Origin: Erythrobacter insulae
Lineage (GTDB): Bacteria; Pseudomonadota; Alphaproteobacteria; Sphingomonadales; Sphingomonadaceae
DNA: 64,000 nucleotides
Direction of reading: 5' to 3'
Assembly (NCBI RefSeq): GCF_007004095.1
Contig: NZ_VHJK01000001.1
Location: 2,546,501-2,610,500, forward strand
The notes below the pieces were generated by a model. That model was not told the origin of the DNA. It ran no database searches and saw nothing but the letters and a program-made list of their open reading frames with translations. Shown here piece after piece: positions 52,172-63,244 of the stretch (positions are counted from its first letter, which is position 1; every line of letters starts with the position of its first letter). Both the position numbers and the translations under genes were made by a program.

Positions 52172-54182
52172 GGTAACTGTAGACGGACAGGAAATCGAAG
52201 TCCCAGCAGGCGCGACTGTGCTTCAGGCGTGCGAGCTTGCGGGCAAAGAGATCCCGCGTTTCTGCTATCACGAGCGCCTTTCCATTGCGGGCAATTGCCG
52301 CATGTGTCTGGTCGAAGTGAAGCCGGGGCCGCCCAAGCCGCAGGCGTCTTGCGCGCTTCCCGCTGCCGACAATCAGGAAATCCGCACTGATACGCCGATG
52401 GTCAAAAAGGCCCGCGAAGGTGTGATGGAATTCCTGCTTATCAATCACCCGCTTGATTGCCCGATTTGCGATCAGGGCGGCGAGTGCGATCTTCAGGATC
52501 AGGCGGTCGCTTATGGCCGCGGCGGTTCGCGCTATGAGCGTGAAAACAAACGCGCAGTGACCGAAAAATATATGGGCCCGTTGATCAAGACGATCATGAC
52601 CCGTTGTATCCACTGCACCCGATGCGTGCGATTCTCCGAAGAGGTCGCAGGCGTGGACGAAATCGGCGCGCTTTATCGCGGCGAGGACATGCAGATCACG
52701 ACATATCTTGAGCAAGCCGCGAGCCACGAGCTTAGCGCAAACGTGATCGACCTGTGTCCGGTTGGCGCGCTGACATCGCGTCCTTACGCGTTCGAAGCGC
52801 GTCCATGGGAATTGAAGCGTACTCTTAGTATTGATGTGTCAGACGCGGTTGGCGCCAATATCTCGCTGCATTCAAAGGGCCGCGAAGTCATGCGCGCGCT
52901 TCCGCGCATCAATGATGACGTCAACGAGGAATGGCTGTCGGACAAGGGCCGCTATCAGGTTGACGGGCTTTCCAAACGCCGCCTTGACAAGGTGTTCATG
53001 CGTAAAGGCGGTAAATTGCAGCCTGCAAGCTGGAACGAAGCCTTCGACGCGATCGCGAGCCAGCTCGGCACCAAAAAATCCTCCATCGCTGCGGTCGCTG
53101 GCGACATGGTCGATTGCGAGACGATGTTTGCGGCCAAGACGCTGCTGAAAGCCTGCGGTTCCACTCAGATCGAAGCGCGCCAGACCGGCATGACCTATGA
53201 CGTTTCGAACATCGCGGCGGTCAATTTCAATTCGACGCTGGCCGGTATTGAAACAGCTGACGCGATTCTGATCGTAGGCAGTCATGTCCGCTGGGAAGCG
53301 GCGCTCGTCAATGCGCGCCTTCGCAAAGCTGTGAAAGCGGGCGCGAAAGTATTCGTCGTCGGCCCGGAATGGGAAACGACCTACCCAGCAGAATTTCTCG
53401 GTGAAGACCTGAAAGTGCTGAACCGCGTGCCCAAGGCTTTGGGCGATGCAATGAAAGCAGCCGAGCGTCCCGCAATTATCATCGGCGGCGCGGCATTGGC
53501 GAAAGGTGCGCTTGCACCGGCGCTTAAGCTGGTCGACAAATTTGGCCTGGTTAAGGATGGTTGGAACGGGTTTAACGTGCTGCACATGAGCGCGGCGCGC
53601 ATGGGCTCGCTGATGCTCGATTTCACGGTCGAAGGCGGCATGGCTGACATCGCAGCGGCGAAACCCAAAGTCGTTCTGAGCCTCGGCGCGGACGAGATGG
53701 ATTGCGAACCGTTCGCCGACAGCCTCAAGGTTTATATCGGACACCACGGTGACAAGGGCGCGCATGCGGCGGACATCATCCTGCCAGCGGCGAGCTATGC
53801 GGAGAAAGATGGGACCTACGTCAACACCGAAGGCCGCGTGCAGTTCGCTGAAAAGGCTGTGTTCGCGCCGGGTGATGCGCGCGAAGACTGGACGATCCTG
53901 CGCGCGCTGGCAGACGCTTTGGGCGTGACTGTTGGTTTTGACAGCTTCGAGGAGCTTCAGGCTGCGATGATCAAGGCGGTTCCGGCGCTTGGCGAAGAAG
54001 GCCTCGCGGATTATGGCGACCTGCCGAAAGCGGACGGCAAGGCCAAAGCGGAAGGCGAAATCGCCGCCTATCCGATTGCCGATTTCTACCTGACGAACCC
54101 GATCGCCCGCGCAAGCGCGGTCATGCAGCAATGTTCGGCTGAACTGATTCACGGTGATGAAATGCAGGAGGCTGCGGAGTGA
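52164..54182 (+). CDS. nuoG: NADH-quinone oxidoreductase subunit G
   Basis: The 672-residue 75-kDa subunit. The N-terminal ferredoxin-like domain has [2Fe-2S] ligands in [21 protein letters not shown]; [4Fe-4S] ligands follow in [19 protein letters not shown] and [11 protein letters not shown]. The rest is the molybdopterin-oxidoreductase-like region without cofactor. ATG 52164 gives the typical [14 protein letters not shown] start with GAGG six bases upstream; an upstream frame start at 52110 is rejected. The stop overlaps the nuoH GTG. Confidence 0.97.
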   Translation: MPKVTVDGQEIEVPAGATVLQACELAGKEIPRFCYHERLSIAGNCRMCLVEVKPGPPKPQASCALPAADNQEIRTDTPMVKKAREGVMEFLLINHPLDCPICDQGGECDLQDQAVAYGRGGSRYERENKRAVTEKYMGPLIKTIMTRCIHCTRCVRFSEEVAGVDEIGALYRGEDMQITTYLEQAASHELSANVIDLCPVGALTSRPYAFEARPWELKRTLSIDVSDAVGANISLHSKGREVMRALPRINDDVNEEWLSDKGRYQVDGLSKRRLDKVFMRKGGKLQPASWNEAFDAIASQLGTKKSSIAAVAGDMVDCETMFAAKTLLKACGSTQIEARQTGMTYDVSNIAAVNFNSTLAGIETADAILIVGSHVRWEAALVNARLRKAVKAGAKVFVVGPEWETTYPAEFLGEDLKVLNRVPKALGDAMKAAERPAIIIGGAALAKGALAPALKLVDKFGLVKDGWNGFNVLHMSAARMGSLMLDFTVEGGMADIAAAKPKVVLSLGADEMDCEPFADSLKVYIGHHGDKGAHAADIILPAASYAEKDGTYVNTEGRVQFAEKAVFAPGDAREDWTILRALADALGVTVGFDSFEELQAAMIKAVPALGEEGLADYGDLPKADGKAKAEGEIAAYPIADFYLTNPIARASAVMQQCSAELIHGDEMQEAAE

Positions 54183-55225
54183 CCGAATTCTTCCAATCCC
54201 TCGGCATGTCCTATGAATGGGCGTGGACCGTCGCGACGCTGACCGGGATCATCGTGATCTCGCTGCTCGTAATGTTCTCGGTCGCGATGGTGATCTATGT
54301 CGACCGCAAGGTGCTCGGCGCGATCATGATGCGGCGCGGGCCTAACGTGGTTGGGCCGTTTGGTTTGCTGCAATCATTTGCGGATGGCCTCAAGGTTTTC
54401 CTTCAGGAAACGATCATCCCCAGCGCGGCGAACAAGGGTATTTTCCTGCTCGCGCCGATCATCACATTTACAGTCGCGCTCGCGGCGTGGGCGGTGATCC
54501 CGTTCGATGCGGGCGTTGTGGTGTCCGATATCAATGTCGGCCTGCTCTATATCCTCGCGATCAGCTCTCTGGGCGTTTATGGCGTAGTGATGTCCGGTTG
54601 GGCGTCGAACTCCAAATATCCGTTCTTCTCCGCCATGCGGGCGGCTGCGCAGATGATCTCTTACGAGGTTTCTATCGGCTTTGTGCTGGTCTGCGTTGTG
54701 CTGTTTGCTGGCACGTTCAATATGAGCGGCATTGTGATGGCTCAGCAAGGGCATGGCTTCGGCTTCATCAACGGGTTCTTCGTAAACCCGCTGCTGTTCC
54801 CGATGTTCGTGGTGTTCTTTATCTCGGCGCTGGCTGAAACCGCACGCGCCCCGTTTGATCTGACCGAGGCGGAATCCGAACTCGTCGCCGGTTATCAGAC
54901 CGAATACAGCTCTATGAGCTTCGCGCTGTTCTGGCTGGGCGAATATGCCAACATCCTGCTGATGTGCTCGCTGTGCACGCTGCTGTTCATGGGCGGGTGG
55001 CTGCCTCCGGTTGAATGGGCGCCGCTGTATTATGTGCCTGGCATCGTGTGGTTCCTGCTCAAGACGTTCTTCTTCTTCTTCCTGTTCAGCTGGATTTGGG
55101 CGACCGTGCCGCGGTACCGCTATGACCAGCTGATGCGGCTTGGCTGGAAAGTGTTCCTGCCGATGAGCCTGATCTTTGTCGCAATTATTTCCGGCTATCT
55201 GATGGCCACGGGACATTTCTCATGA
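54179..55225 (+). CDS. nuoH: NADH-quinone oxidoreductase subunit H
   Basis: A 348-residue membrane subunit joining the peripheral and membrane arms, with eight expected helices. Typical segments: [23 protein letters not shown] and the acidic quinone-channel loop [27 protein letters not shown], which is near-invariant. The start is GTG 54179 in a GTGA overlap with nuoG; its stop overlaps nuoI (ATGA). Confidence 0.97.
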   Translation: MTEFFQSLGMSYEWAWTVATLTGIIVISLLVMFSVAMVIYVDRKVLGAIMMRRGPNVVGPFGLLQSFADGLKVFLQETIIPSAANKGIFLLAPIITFTVALAAWAVIPFDAGVVVSDINVGLLYILAISSLGVYGVVMSGWASNSKYPFFSAMRAAAQMISYEVSIGFVLVCVVLFAGTFNMSGIVMAQQGHGFGFINGFFVNPLLFPMFVVFFISALAETARAPFDLTEAESELVAGYQTEYSSMSFALFWLGEYANILLMCSLCTLLFMGGWLPPVEWAPLYYVPGIVWFLLKTFFFFFLFSWIWATVPRYRYDQLMRLGWKVFLPMSLIFVAIISGYLMATGHFS

Positions 55226-55710
55226 GCACCGCAACACAGCTCCTCAAATCGTTCACTCTTTGGGAATTCCTGAAGGCGCACGCGCTGACCTTGAAGTATT
55301 TCTTCAAGCCCAAGGTGACGATCAACTATCCGTTCGAGAAATCGCCGCTGTCCCCGCGTTTTCGCGGTGAGCATGCGCTGCGCCGTTATCCCAATGGCGA
55401 AGAACGCTGCATTGCGTGCAAGCTGTGCGAGGCCGTATGTCCGGCTCAGGCGATCACGATCGAGAGCGAACCACGCGAGGACGGCAGCCGCCGCACCACG
55501 CGTTACGATATCGACATGACCAAGTGCATCTATTGCGGGTTCTGTCAGGAAGCCTGCCCGGTGGATGCCGTGGTTGAGGGACCAAACTTCGAATACGCCA
55601 CCGAAACCCGCGAAGAGCTGCTGTATGACAAGGCAAAACTGCTCGCGAATGGTGACAAATGGGAACGAGCCATCGCGGCTAATCTTGAAGCGGACGCGCC
55701 GTACCGTTAA
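55222..55710 (+). CDS. nuoI: NADH-quinone oxidoreductase subunit I
   Basis: A 162-residue TYKY-type subunit with two [4Fe-4S] clusters (N6a, N6b): [16 protein letters not shown] and [16 protein letters not shown]. The N-terminal [17 protein letters not shown] segment is conserved. It passes electrons towards NuoB. A 33-base gap follows before nuoJ. Confidence 0.97.
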   Translation: MSTATQLLKSFTLWEFLKAHALTLKYFFKPKVTINYPFEKSPLSPRFRGEHALRRYPNGEERCIACKLCEAVCPAQAITIESEPREDGSRRTTRYDIDMTKCIYCGFCQEACPVDAVVEGPNFEYATETREELLYDKAKLLANGDKWERAIAANLEADAPYR

Positions 55711-55743
55711 GGGCGCGCGCAAGGGGCGGAAAAACTCAGGATC

Positions 55744-56367
55744 ATGATTCAAACATTAGCCTTTTACCTGTTCGCAGGGCTGGTCATCGCAAGCGCGGTC
55801 ATGGTCATCATGTCGCGTAACCCGGTGCACAGCGTGCTGTGGCTCATCCTATCGTTCTTCAACGCTGCGGGCCTGATGGTGCTTGTCGGGGCGGAGTTCA
55901 TCGCGATGCTGCTAGTCATCGTTTATGTCGGCGCAGTCGCTGTGCTGTTCCTGTTCGTTGTGATGATGCTGGATATTGATTTTGCCGCGATGCGCGCAGG
56001 GTTCATCAAGAATTTTCCGTTGGGAATTGCCATTGCGCTGATCCTTCTTGCGGAATTGTTGCTTGGTCTGGGCGCATACAGCGCCGGCGGGCTTGAGCTT
56101 GGCACACCTGATGGAGCGGCCGCGCAAGGGGTAGGGCAAAGCAATATCGAGGCGATCGGCGTTCTGCTTTATGGCCGTTACATCTTCCTGTTTGAGATCG
56201 CCGGGATCATCCTGCTTGTGGCAATGATTGGCGCGATTGTGCTGACCTTCCAACCGCCCAAGCCGGGCGCCCGCGCAAGGCAGGATATCGGCAAGCAAAT
56301 TGCCCGCCGTCCGCATGAGGCAACCGTAATGAAAAACCCGGATAGCGGGCAGGGGGTCGAGCTGTGA
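55744..56367 (+). CDS. nuoJ: NADH-quinone oxidoreductase subunit J
   Basis: A 207-residue membrane subunit with five helices. Conserved parts include [20 protein letters not shown] and [20 protein letters not shown], which includes the pi-bulge helix important for coupling. The final 40 residues are soluble and variable. Its stop overlaps the nuoK GTG start. Confidence 0.95.
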   Translation: MIQTLAFYLFAGLVIASAVMVIMSRNPVHSVLWLILSFFNAAGLMVLVGAEFIAMLLVIVYVGAVAVLFLFVVMMLDIDFAAMRAGFIKNFPLGIAIALILLAELLLGLGAYSAGGLELGTPDGAAAQGVGQSNIEAIGVLLYGRYIFLFEIAGIILLVAMIGAIVLTFQPPKPGARARQDIGKQIARRPHEATVMKNPDSGQGVEL

Positions 56368-56669
56368 TTGGCATTGAACATTACCTAACCGTGGGTGCGA
56401 TCCTGTTCGTGCTCGGCGTGCTGGGCATCTTTCTCAATCGGAAGAATGTCATCGTGATCCTGATGGCGATTGAACTCATTCTGCTGGCGGTGAACATCAA
56501 TCTTGTCGCGTTCAGCGCGTTTATGAATGACCTTGTGGGTCAGGTTTTCGCTATGCTGGTGCTGACTGTCGCCGCTGCAGAGGCCGCCATTGGTCTTGCG
56601 ATCCTTGTCATTTACTTCCGAGGCCGCGGCACAATCGCGGTCGACGATGTGAACCGGATGAAGGGATAA
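56364..56669 (+). CDS. nuoK: NADH-quinone oxidoreductase subunit K
   Basis: A 101-residue membrane subunit related to MrpC, with three helices. Conserved glutamates appear in [19 protein letters not shown] and [12 protein letters not shown]. The start is GTG 56364 overlapping the nuoJ stop (GTGA). Confidence 0.96.
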   Translation: MIGIEHYLTVGAILFVLGVLGIFLNRKNVIVILMAIELILLAVNINLVAFSAFMNDLVGQVFAMLVLTVAAAEAAIGLAILVIYFRGRGTIAVDDVNRMKG

Positions 56670-56675
56670 GCACCG

Positions 56676-58670
56676 GTGCAAACCCAAATCCTGATCATCG
56701 TATTTTTGCCGCTGCTCGCGTCTATTGTCGCAGGCTTGGTGAACAAGAACGCGCCGAGCGTTTTTGCAAAATCGATAACAACCGGTGCGTTGTTCGTATC
56801 GGCGGCGCTTAGCTGGCCGATATTCCTCGCATTCCTCAATGGCAGCGCCAATGCCGAAGTCGTTCCGGTGCTCAAATGGGTTCAGTCCGGATCTATGAGT
56901 TTTGACTGGGCGCTGCGCGTCGACACGCTGACCGCGATCATGCTGGTGGTCATCAACAGCGTATCTGCGCTCGTGCACCTGTATTCATGGGGGTACATGG
57001 AGGAAGACCCGGATCAGCCGCGCTTCTTCGCGTATCTCTCGCTGTTCACATTCGCGATGCTGATGCTCGTCACCGCCGATAATCTCGTACAGATGTTCTT
57101 TGGCTGGGAAGGGGTGGGCCTTGCGTCTTACCTTTTGATCGGTTTCTGGTTCAAAAAGCCAACCGCTGGCGCTGCTGCGATCAAAGCCTTTGTCGTCAAC
57201 CGTGTGGGCGATCTTGGCTTTATGTTGGGTATCTTCGGCACGTTTCTGGTCTTCCAAACGACGTCGATTACCGAGATTTTGGATGCCGCGCCCGGCATGT
57301 CCGGCAGCACAATCGGTTTCCTCGGCATGCGCCTCTACACGATGGATATCCTTTGTATCCTGCTGTTCGTAGGCGCGATGGGTAAATCAGCGCAGCTTTT
57401 CCTGCACACCTGGCTGCCCGATGCGATGGAAGGGCCTACGCCTGTCTCGGCGCTGATCCATGCTGCGACCATGGTAACTGCAGGCGTATTTATGGTCTGC
57501 CGCCTTTCGCCGATGTTTGAAACGGCACCGACCGCGCTTGCCATCGTGACAGTCGTCGGCGCGGCAACATGTTTCTTTGCCGCCACGATTGGGACGACGC
57601 AGTGGGACATCAAACGGGTCATCGCTTATTCCACCTGTTCGCAGCTCGGCTACATGTTCTTTGCCGCCGGTGTCGGTGCGTATGGCGTGGCGATGTTCCA
57701 CCTGTTCACACACGCATTCTTTAAAGCGCTGCTGTTCCTTGGAGCGGGCAGCGTGATCCATTCGATGCATCACGAACAGGACATGCGGTATTATGGCGGC
57801 CTGCGTAAACATATTCCGCTAACGTTCTATGCGATGCTTGCAGGCACACTCGCGATTACCGGTCTTGGTGTTTATCACCTTGGTGTCGGCTTTGCAGGCT
57901 TCTGGTCGAAAGATGCCGTGCTCGAAGTGGCCTTTGCGCGCGGGACCGAAATTTCCGTCATGTCGTTCTGGCTTGGCGTGATCGCAGCGTTGCTTACGAG
58001 CTTTTACAGCTGGCGCCTGATGTTCCTGACTTTCTGGGGCAAACCGCGCTGGATCGAAAGCGAGCATATCCAACACAGCGTTCACAAAACTCCCGAAGAA
58101 GCGGGCGAAGACACGACGGGCGGGTACCATCCGCACGAAAGCCCGATTGCCATGCTTATTCCGCTCGTGTTGCTGACAGTCGGCGCGGTCGGCGCAGGAC
58201 AAGTTTTCGCGCCGAGCTTCCTCGATGACGCGGCATTCTGGGCCGGGTCGATATTCTACAACGAGAACCTGATCCATGCGATGCACGCCGTGCCGTATTG
58301 GGTTAAATACTCGGCGTTTGTCGTGATGATCTTGGGCTTTGTCGGGGCATATGTGGCCTATATCGCGAAGCCTGATATTCCGGCGAAATTCGTCGCGAAC
58401 TTCGGTTGGCTGCATCGCTTTGTTTACAACAAGTGGTACTTTGACGAACTTTATGATCGTATCTTCGTAAAACCGGCCTTTTGGTTTGGCCGCCAGTTCT
58501 GGAAACTGGGCGATATTGGCACGATTGACCGCTTTGGTCCCAATGGCATTGCATGGGTGGTCGAGCGCAGCTCGGGCGCTGCAAAGTCAATCCAGTCGGG
58601 CTATCTCTACACTTACGCGCTGATCATGCTGCTTGGCCTGATCGCGGCTATTACCTGGGTTCTGCTGTAA
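56676..58670 (+). CDS. nuoL: NADH-quinone oxidoreductase subunit L
   Basis: A 664-residue antiporter-like proton-pumping subunit of the distal membrane arm, with the long lateral helix expected near the C-terminus. Typical segments: [48 protein letters not shown], and [14 protein letters not shown]. The start is GTG 56676 with AGGGAT upstream. Its TAA shares a base with the ATG of nuoM. Confidence 0.97.
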   Translation: MQTQILIIVFLPLLASIVAGLVNKNAPSVFAKSITTGALFVSAALSWPIFLAFLNGSANAEVVPVLKWVQSGSMSFDWALRVDTLTAIMLVVINSVSALVHLYSWGYMEEDPDQPRFFAYLSLFTFAMLMLVTADNLVQMFFGWEGVGLASYLLIGFWFKKPTAGAAAIKAFVVNRVGDLGFMLGIFGTFLVFQTTSITEILDAAPGMSGSTIGFLGMRLYTMDILCILLFVGAMGKSAQLFLHTWLPDAMEGPTPVSALIHAATMVTAGVFMVCRLSPMFETAPTALAIVTVVGAATCFFAATIGTTQWDIKRVIAYSTCSQLGYMFFAAGVGAYGVAMFHLFTHAFFKALLFLGAGSVIHSMHHEQDMRYYGGLRKHIPLTFYAMLAGTLAITGLGVYHLGVGFAGFWSKDAVLEVAFARGTEISVMSFWLGVIAALLTSFYSWRLMFLTFWGKPRWIESEHIQHSVHKTPEEAGEDTTGGYHPHESPIAMLIPLVLLTVGAVGAGQVFAPSFLDDAAFWAGSIFYNENLIHAMHAVPYWVKYSAFVVMILGFVGAYVAYIAKPDIPAKFVANFGWLHRFVYNKWYFDELYDRIFVKPAFWFGRQFWKLGDIGTIDRFGPNGIAWVVERSSGAAKSIQSGYLYTYALIMLLGLIAAITWVLL

Positions 58671-60217
58671 TGGACGGCTTTCCGATCCTCACCACGATGA
58701 TGCTCGTCCCGCTTGCGGGCGGTCTGCTCTGCTTGTTCGCTGGGGAGGCTGCCTCGCGGGGGATCGCACTTGCAGCGACCCTTGCTACTTTCGCGCTCGG
58801 CGTGCTGCTGTGGGCAAATTATGAAATCGGCGGCGCACAATGGCAGTTTATGGAGCGTGCCGACCTGTTCGCTGGCTTCTCCTATGCCTTGGGCATCGAT
58901 GGGATAGCCTTGATGCTGATTATGCTCAGCGTGTTCCTGATGCCGATTTGCATCCTTGCCAGCTGGAATTCGATCACCAAACGCGTTGGCGAATACATGG
59001 CGGCATTCCTGTTTATGGAAGTGTTGATGATCGGCGTATTCGCCGCGCAGGATATGTTCCTGTTCTACATCTTCTTCGAAGCAGGCTTGATCCCGATGTA
59101 TCTTATTATCGGTGTCTGGGGCGGTGATAATCGCATTTATGCCAGCTATAAATTCTTCCTCTACACATTGCTGGGATCGGTTTTGATGCTGATCGCGATG
59201 TTTTGGATGGTGGCTGAGGCCGGCACATCTGACATCCCGACCCTGATGCAGTACGATTTCCCGAGCGGCGCCCAAACGTGGTTGTTCCTCGCATTCTTTG
59301 CGAGTTTTGCGGTGAAGATGCCGATGTGGCCGGTTCACACCTGGCTACCCGACGCGCACGTTCAGGCCCCGACAGCGGGTTCGGTGATCCTTGCAGGCGT
59401 GCTGTTGAAGCTCGGCGGATATGGCTTCATCCGTTTCAGCCTGCCAATGTTTCCCGAGGCAAGCGGTGAACTTGCATGGATGATATTTGCGCTATCGATG
59501 ATTGCGGTCGTGTACACTTCACTCGTCGCGCTGGTTCAGCACGATATGAAGAAATTGATCGCCTATTCATCGGTTGCGCACATGGCGCTGGTTACAGCCA
59601 GCCTGTTCGCATTCAATATCCAAGGCCTTGAAGGCGCGATGATGATCATGCTTGGCCACGGCCTTGTTTCGGGGGCGCTGTTCCTTTGTGTGGGCGTGAT
59701 TTATGATCGTCTGCATACCCGCGAGATCGAACGATACGGCGGTCTCAGCATCAATATGCCGTATTATGCGGTGTTCTTTCTGTTGTTCACGATGGCAAGC
59801 ATCGGCCTGCCGGGAACCAGCAATTTTGTAGGCGAATTTTTGGCGCTCGCGGGGATTTATCAAACTTCCACATGGGTCGCTTTCGTCTGCACCACCGGTA
59901 TCATTCTGGGCGCAGGCTACATGCTCTACCTGTATCGCCGCGTCGCTTTTGGGGCGCAGAAAAACGAAGATGCCGCTGCCATGCCGGATATGGACGCGCG
60001 CGAATGGACTATGATGGCATCAATCGCAGCGGTGGTAATGTGGATGGGCGTTTACCCAGAGAGCTTTCTGGCGCCAATGCGCGCCGATATCGCCGCTCTG
60101 GATGCGCGGATCGCAGCGGCGGCACCAGCGGATGATAGCCAATTGGCCGATGGACCAGCCCGCGCCGAGGCGGCAAATGCCATAGTCTTCGAAGCGCATG
60201 AAGGAGGAGACCACTGA
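58670..60217 (+). CDS. nuoM: NADH-quinone oxidoreductase subunit M
   Basis: A 515-residue antiporter-like membrane subunit. Conserved segments: [50 protein letters not shown] and [14 protein letters not shown] 58670 overlaps the nuoL stop (TAATG); an upstream in-frame ATG at 58553 lies inside nuoL and is rejected. The stop and nuoN start share a base (TGATG). Confidence 0.97.
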   Translation: MDGFPILTTMMLVPLAGGLLCLFAGEAASRGIALAATLATFALGVLLWANYEIGGAQWQFMERADLFAGFSYALGIDGIALMLIMLSVFLMPICILASWNSITKRVGEYMAAFLFMEVLMIGVFAAQDMFLFYIFFEAGLIPMYLIIGVWGGDNRIYASYKFFLYTLLGSVLMLIAMFWMVAEAGTSDIPTLMQYDFPSGAQTWLFLAFFASFAVKMPMWPVHTWLPDAHVQAPTAGSVILAGVLLKLGGYGFIRFSLPMFPEASGELAWMIFALSMIAVVYTSLVALVQHDMKKLIAYSSVAHMALVTASLFAFNIQGLEGAMMIMLGHGLVSGALFLCVGVIYDRLHTREIERYGGLSINMPYYAVFFLLFTMASIGLPGTSNFVGEFLALAGIYQTSTWVAFVCTTGIILGAGYMLYLYRRVAFGAQKNEDAAAMPDMDAREWTMMASIAAVVMWMGVYPESFLAPMRADIAALDARIAAAAPADDSQLADGPARAEAANAIVFEAHEGGDH

Positions 60218-61695
60218 TGGACTTCGCAGCTTCTTTCGCGCTTATCGTGCCGGAACTTATCCTTACGGTATCGGGTCTTGCCCTGCTGATGGTCGCCGCA
60301 TGGGGCGGTGACAAATCGGGACGCTTTATTGCCATTGCCGCTGTCACGGCGTTCTTTGCAGCGGGCTTTATGCTTGTCCCGGGTCTGCATTTCGGGACTG
60401 ACGGGCCTGAGACATACGCATTTGGCGGATTGATGCAGGTCGATACATTTGCCTTGTTCGCCAAGGCGATGATCTATCTTGCCGCTATCGCATGTTTGAT
60501 GGTTGCACCAGCATTCTTCAACAGCGCGGCTGCCGGAACAGAGCGCGGAATGCGCGCCGAATATCCGGTTCTCATTTTGTTTGCTGCTTTGGGCATGAGC
60601 ATCATGGTTTCAGCCAATGATTTCATGACACTTTACCTCGGTCTCGAGCTCAACAGTCTTGCATCCTATGTACTCGCAGCGATCCTTCGGCGCGATGCCC
60701 GGTCTGCAGAAGCGGGCCTAAAATACTTTGTCCTGGGCGCGCTCGCATCTGGAATCCTGCTCTACGGTATGAGCCTCCTATACGGTTTCACCGGCGGGAC
60801 GGACTTCGCGACGGTTCGTGCCGGGCTGTCGGGTGAACTTGCCACGGGCGCTTTGTTCGGCTTGATTTTTGTGATGGCTGGACTGGCCTTCAAGATCGCA
60901 GCCGTGCCGTTCCATATGTGGACACCCGATGTGTACGAAGGCGCACCGACACCCGTCACCGCGTTCTTTGCCACAGCACCAAAGGTTGCCGCCGTCGCGC
61001 TCACTGCGCGCGTCGTGATCGAGGTGTTTGGCGGTCAAGTATTGGCATGGCAGCAAATCGTGATGTTCACTGCGCTTGCCTCGATCATATTCGGTGCGCT
61101 TGGAGCGATTGGACAGGAAAACCTGAAACGATTGCTGGCCTATTCCTCGATCAACAATGTGGGCTTTATTCTGCTCGGCCTTGCCGTGGCAGAGCAGGCC
61201 GGCATTAGCGCGATGCTCGTTTACCTGTTCATCTATGTCGCGATGAGCATCGGTGCGTTTGTTGCGCTTTTGATGCTTCGCGGGGATGATGGCGCGCTTT
61301 ATGAAACCTTTGCCGACATTCGCGGTCTTTCGGTCACGAAACCGGCGATTGCCTGGTGCCTGCTGATAACGATGTTCAGCCTCGCCGGGATCCCGCCGCT
61401 GCTTGGATTTTATGGCAAGTTCGTGATTTTCCAGGCGACCGTTGAGGCAGGCCTGATCGCATTTGGCGCAATCGCAATTGCGGCGAGCGTTATCGGTGCG
61501 TTCTACTATATCAAATTTGTCAAAGTGATGTTCTTTGATGAACCGGCCAATCTGGTGACAGGAAAAAGCGGCGGCGCGCATTGGGTTCTGTTGCTTTTGA
61601 CGGCTGCGATTATCTCGCCGCTGGGTTATTTGCTGACACCGTCGATCACCGATCTGGCTGACAAGGCAGCTGCGGCGCTGTTCCTCGCGGTTTGA
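60217..61695 (+). CDS. nuoN: NADH-quinone oxidoreductase subunit N
   Basis: A 492-residue antiporter-like membrane subunit, last of the 14 nuo genes. Conserved segments: YLGLELNSLASYVLAAILRRD, AGLAFKIAAVPFHMWTPDVYEGAPTPVTAFF and AYSSINNVGFILLG. The next gene, birA, starts with TTG inside its stop, so the transcript probably continues. Confidence 0.97.
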   Translation: MDFAASFALIVPELILTVSGLALLMVAAWGGDKSGRFIAIAAVTAFFAAGFMLVPGLHFGTDGPETYAFGGLMQVDTFALFAKAMIYLAAIACLMVAPAFFNSAAAGTERGMRAEYPVLILFAALGMSIMVSANDFMTLYLGLELNSLASYVLAAILRRDARSAEAGLKYFVLGALASGILLYGMSLLYGFTGGTDFATVRAGLSGELATGALFGLIFVMAGLAFKIAAVPFHMWTPDVYEGAPTPVTAFFATAPKVAAVALTARVVIEVFGGQVLAWQQIVMFTALASIIFGALGAIGQENLKRLLAYSSINNVGFILLGLAVAEQAGISAMLVYLFIYVAMSIGAFVALLMLRGDDGALYETFADIRGLSVTKPAIAWCLLITMFSLAGIPPLLGFYGKFVIFQATVEAGLIAFGAIAIAASVIGAFYYIKFVKVMFFDEPANLVTGKSGGAHWVLLLLTAAIISPLGYLLTPSITDLADKAAAALFLAV

Positions 61696-62423
61696 TTGAA
61701 ACTGTCACCGTTACAGGGTCAACCAATGCCGATTTGATTGGCCGGTTGGGTTCGGGTGAAAGCCTTGCCGATGGATATTGGTTGCGCGCGCGGCGCCAAT
61801 CCGGCGGCAAGGGGCGCGGTGGACGGGCATGGGTCAGCCCGGAAGGCAACATCTACGCAAGTACAATTGTAAACCTTCGGGACACCGATCCCGCTGCGCA
61901 CACGCTTTCTATGGTGGCGGGCCTGGCCGTATGGCGAATGGTCACAGACAGGTTGAAAGTACAGAACCGCGCAAAGGTTCTGCTGAAATGGCCGAATGAT
62001 GTGTTGGTATCAGGCGCGAAAATTGCGGGCATTCTGCTTGAACGGCATGGCTCGGTGATTGTCACGGGTATCGGGATCAATCTGTCTCATGCGCCCGATA
62101 TTGCCGATCGAAAGACAACGTCGCTTGCTGATGAGAACTCTGAAATGGACGCAAATCCGGATCAGGCGATGTTGGATCTGGCAGCATGTTTTTCAGATGA
62201 GCTTGCCATCTGGCGGGATGAGGGAACGCGGTCGCTGTTTGCGCGCTGGCAGGCGGCGGCACATCCTGTTGGAACGCAAATTAGTGTGCACGAAAGTGAT
62301 GGCGCTATAGTAGCCGGAACCTTTGCCGGTTTGGCCGATGACGGAGGATTGCGGCTTTGCTTGGCGAATGGGGCCGTGCGCACTATTCATGCCGGCGATG
62401 TCTCGTTGATCGCGGAAGGATAA
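61692..62423 (+). CDS. birA: biotin--[acetyl-CoA-carboxylase] ligase
   Basis: A 243-residue biotin protein ligase that attaches biotin to the carboxyl carrier protein of acetyl-CoA carboxylase. The catalytic domain shows TGSTNADL, the biotinyl-AMP loop RRQSGGKGRGGRAWVSP, LLKWPNDVLVSGAKIAGILLE and GIGINLSHAP. It lacks the N-terminal DNA-binding domain of E. coli BirA, so it is an enzyme and not a repressor. The start is TTG 61692 overlapping the nuoN stop. Confidence 0.93.
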   Translation: MIETVTVTGSTNADLIGRLGSGESLADGYWLRARRQSGGKGRGGRAWVSPEGNIYASTIVNLRDTDPAAHTLSMVAGLAVWRMVTDRLKVQNRAKVLLKWPNDVLVSGAKIAGILLERHGSVIVTGIGINLSHAPDIADRKTTSLADENSEMDANPDQAMLDLAACFSDELAIWRDEGTRSLFARWQAAAHPVGTQISVHESDGAIVAGTFAGLADDGGLRLCLANGAVRTIHAGDVSLIAEG

Positions 62424-62426
62424 TAG

Positions 62427-63215
62427 ATGCTGCTCGCTGCCGATGTCGGTAATACAAATGTTGTTTTTGCGCTGTTTGAACCTGACGGGAAGGGAGGTTT
62501 TGACACGCGCGCACGCTGGCGTATCGCGACCGATCCACGCCGGACCGGTGATGAATATGCGGTCTGGTTGCTGCAATTGCTCGGGATCGAAGGTGTCTCT
62601 CGCGATGAGATAACGCAGATTATCTACGCATCGGTGGTGCCGCGCGCAGACCATAATCTTACCGTTCTTGCGCAGAAATATTTCGGCATAACGCCTTTAA
62701 AAGCGGGCGAGGGTAAGGCGGCATGGCAGTTCGAGATCGATGTCGATCAGCCAAGCTCATTAGGCGCAGACAGGGCTCTCAACATTCTGGCCGCACATAA
62801 GAAATATGGCGGCGATCTGATCGTTATAGATTTTGGCACAGCGACCAAATTCGAAACGGTTGATTATAATGGCACATACAAAGGCGGATCGATCGCACCC
62901 GGGATCAATCTGTCCTTGGACGCATTGGTTGGCAAGACAGCAAAGCTGCCGCGCATCGCGATCCGCGCTCCTGACAGCAAAAGTGTGATCGGACGCAATA
63001 CAGAAGACCAGATGCTGATCGGTGTTTTTTGGGGCTATGTCGCCATGATGGAAGGCATTGTCGAACGCATGAAGTCGGAAATTGGGCGGCCGGCCAAGGT
63101 TGTCGCGACCGGCGGACTAGCCATATTGTTTAATGATGCGACTGACATATTCGATGAAGTCGATGCCGACCTGACGATTGAAGGTCTCGCAATCCTCGCC
63201 CAGCAATCTGCCTAA
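62427..63215 (+). CDS. coaX: type III pantothenate kinase
   Basis: A 262-residue CoaX, the first enzyme of coenzyme A synthesis. The N-terminal [13 protein letters not shown] is the ATP phosphate site; [14 protein letters not shown] and [26 protein letters not shown] carry the catalytic aspartate and pantothenate loop. VVATGGLA near the end is the adenosine motif. It lies three bases after birA and 29 bases before ribonuclease J. Confidence 0.96.
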   Translation: MLLAADVGNTNVVFALFEPDGKGGFDTRARWRIATDPRRTGDEYAVWLLQLLGIEGVSRDEITQIIYASVVPRADHNLTVLAQKYFGITPLKAGEGKAAWQFEIDVDQPSSLGADRALNILAAHKKYGGDLIVIDFGTATKFETVDYNGTYKGGSIAPGINLSLDALVGKTAKLPRIAIRAPDSKSVIGRNTEDQMLIGVFWGYVAMMEGIVERMKSEIGRPAKVVATGGLAILFNDATDIFDEVDADLTIEGLAILAQQSA

Positions 63216-63244
63216 GCGAGTTGAAACCCAAGAATAGAGATTAC

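Noticed and set aside
52872-54152. Long open frame on the minus strand inside nuoG
   Set aside because: It is the mirror of strongly conserved nuoG codons, with a basic, low-information translation.
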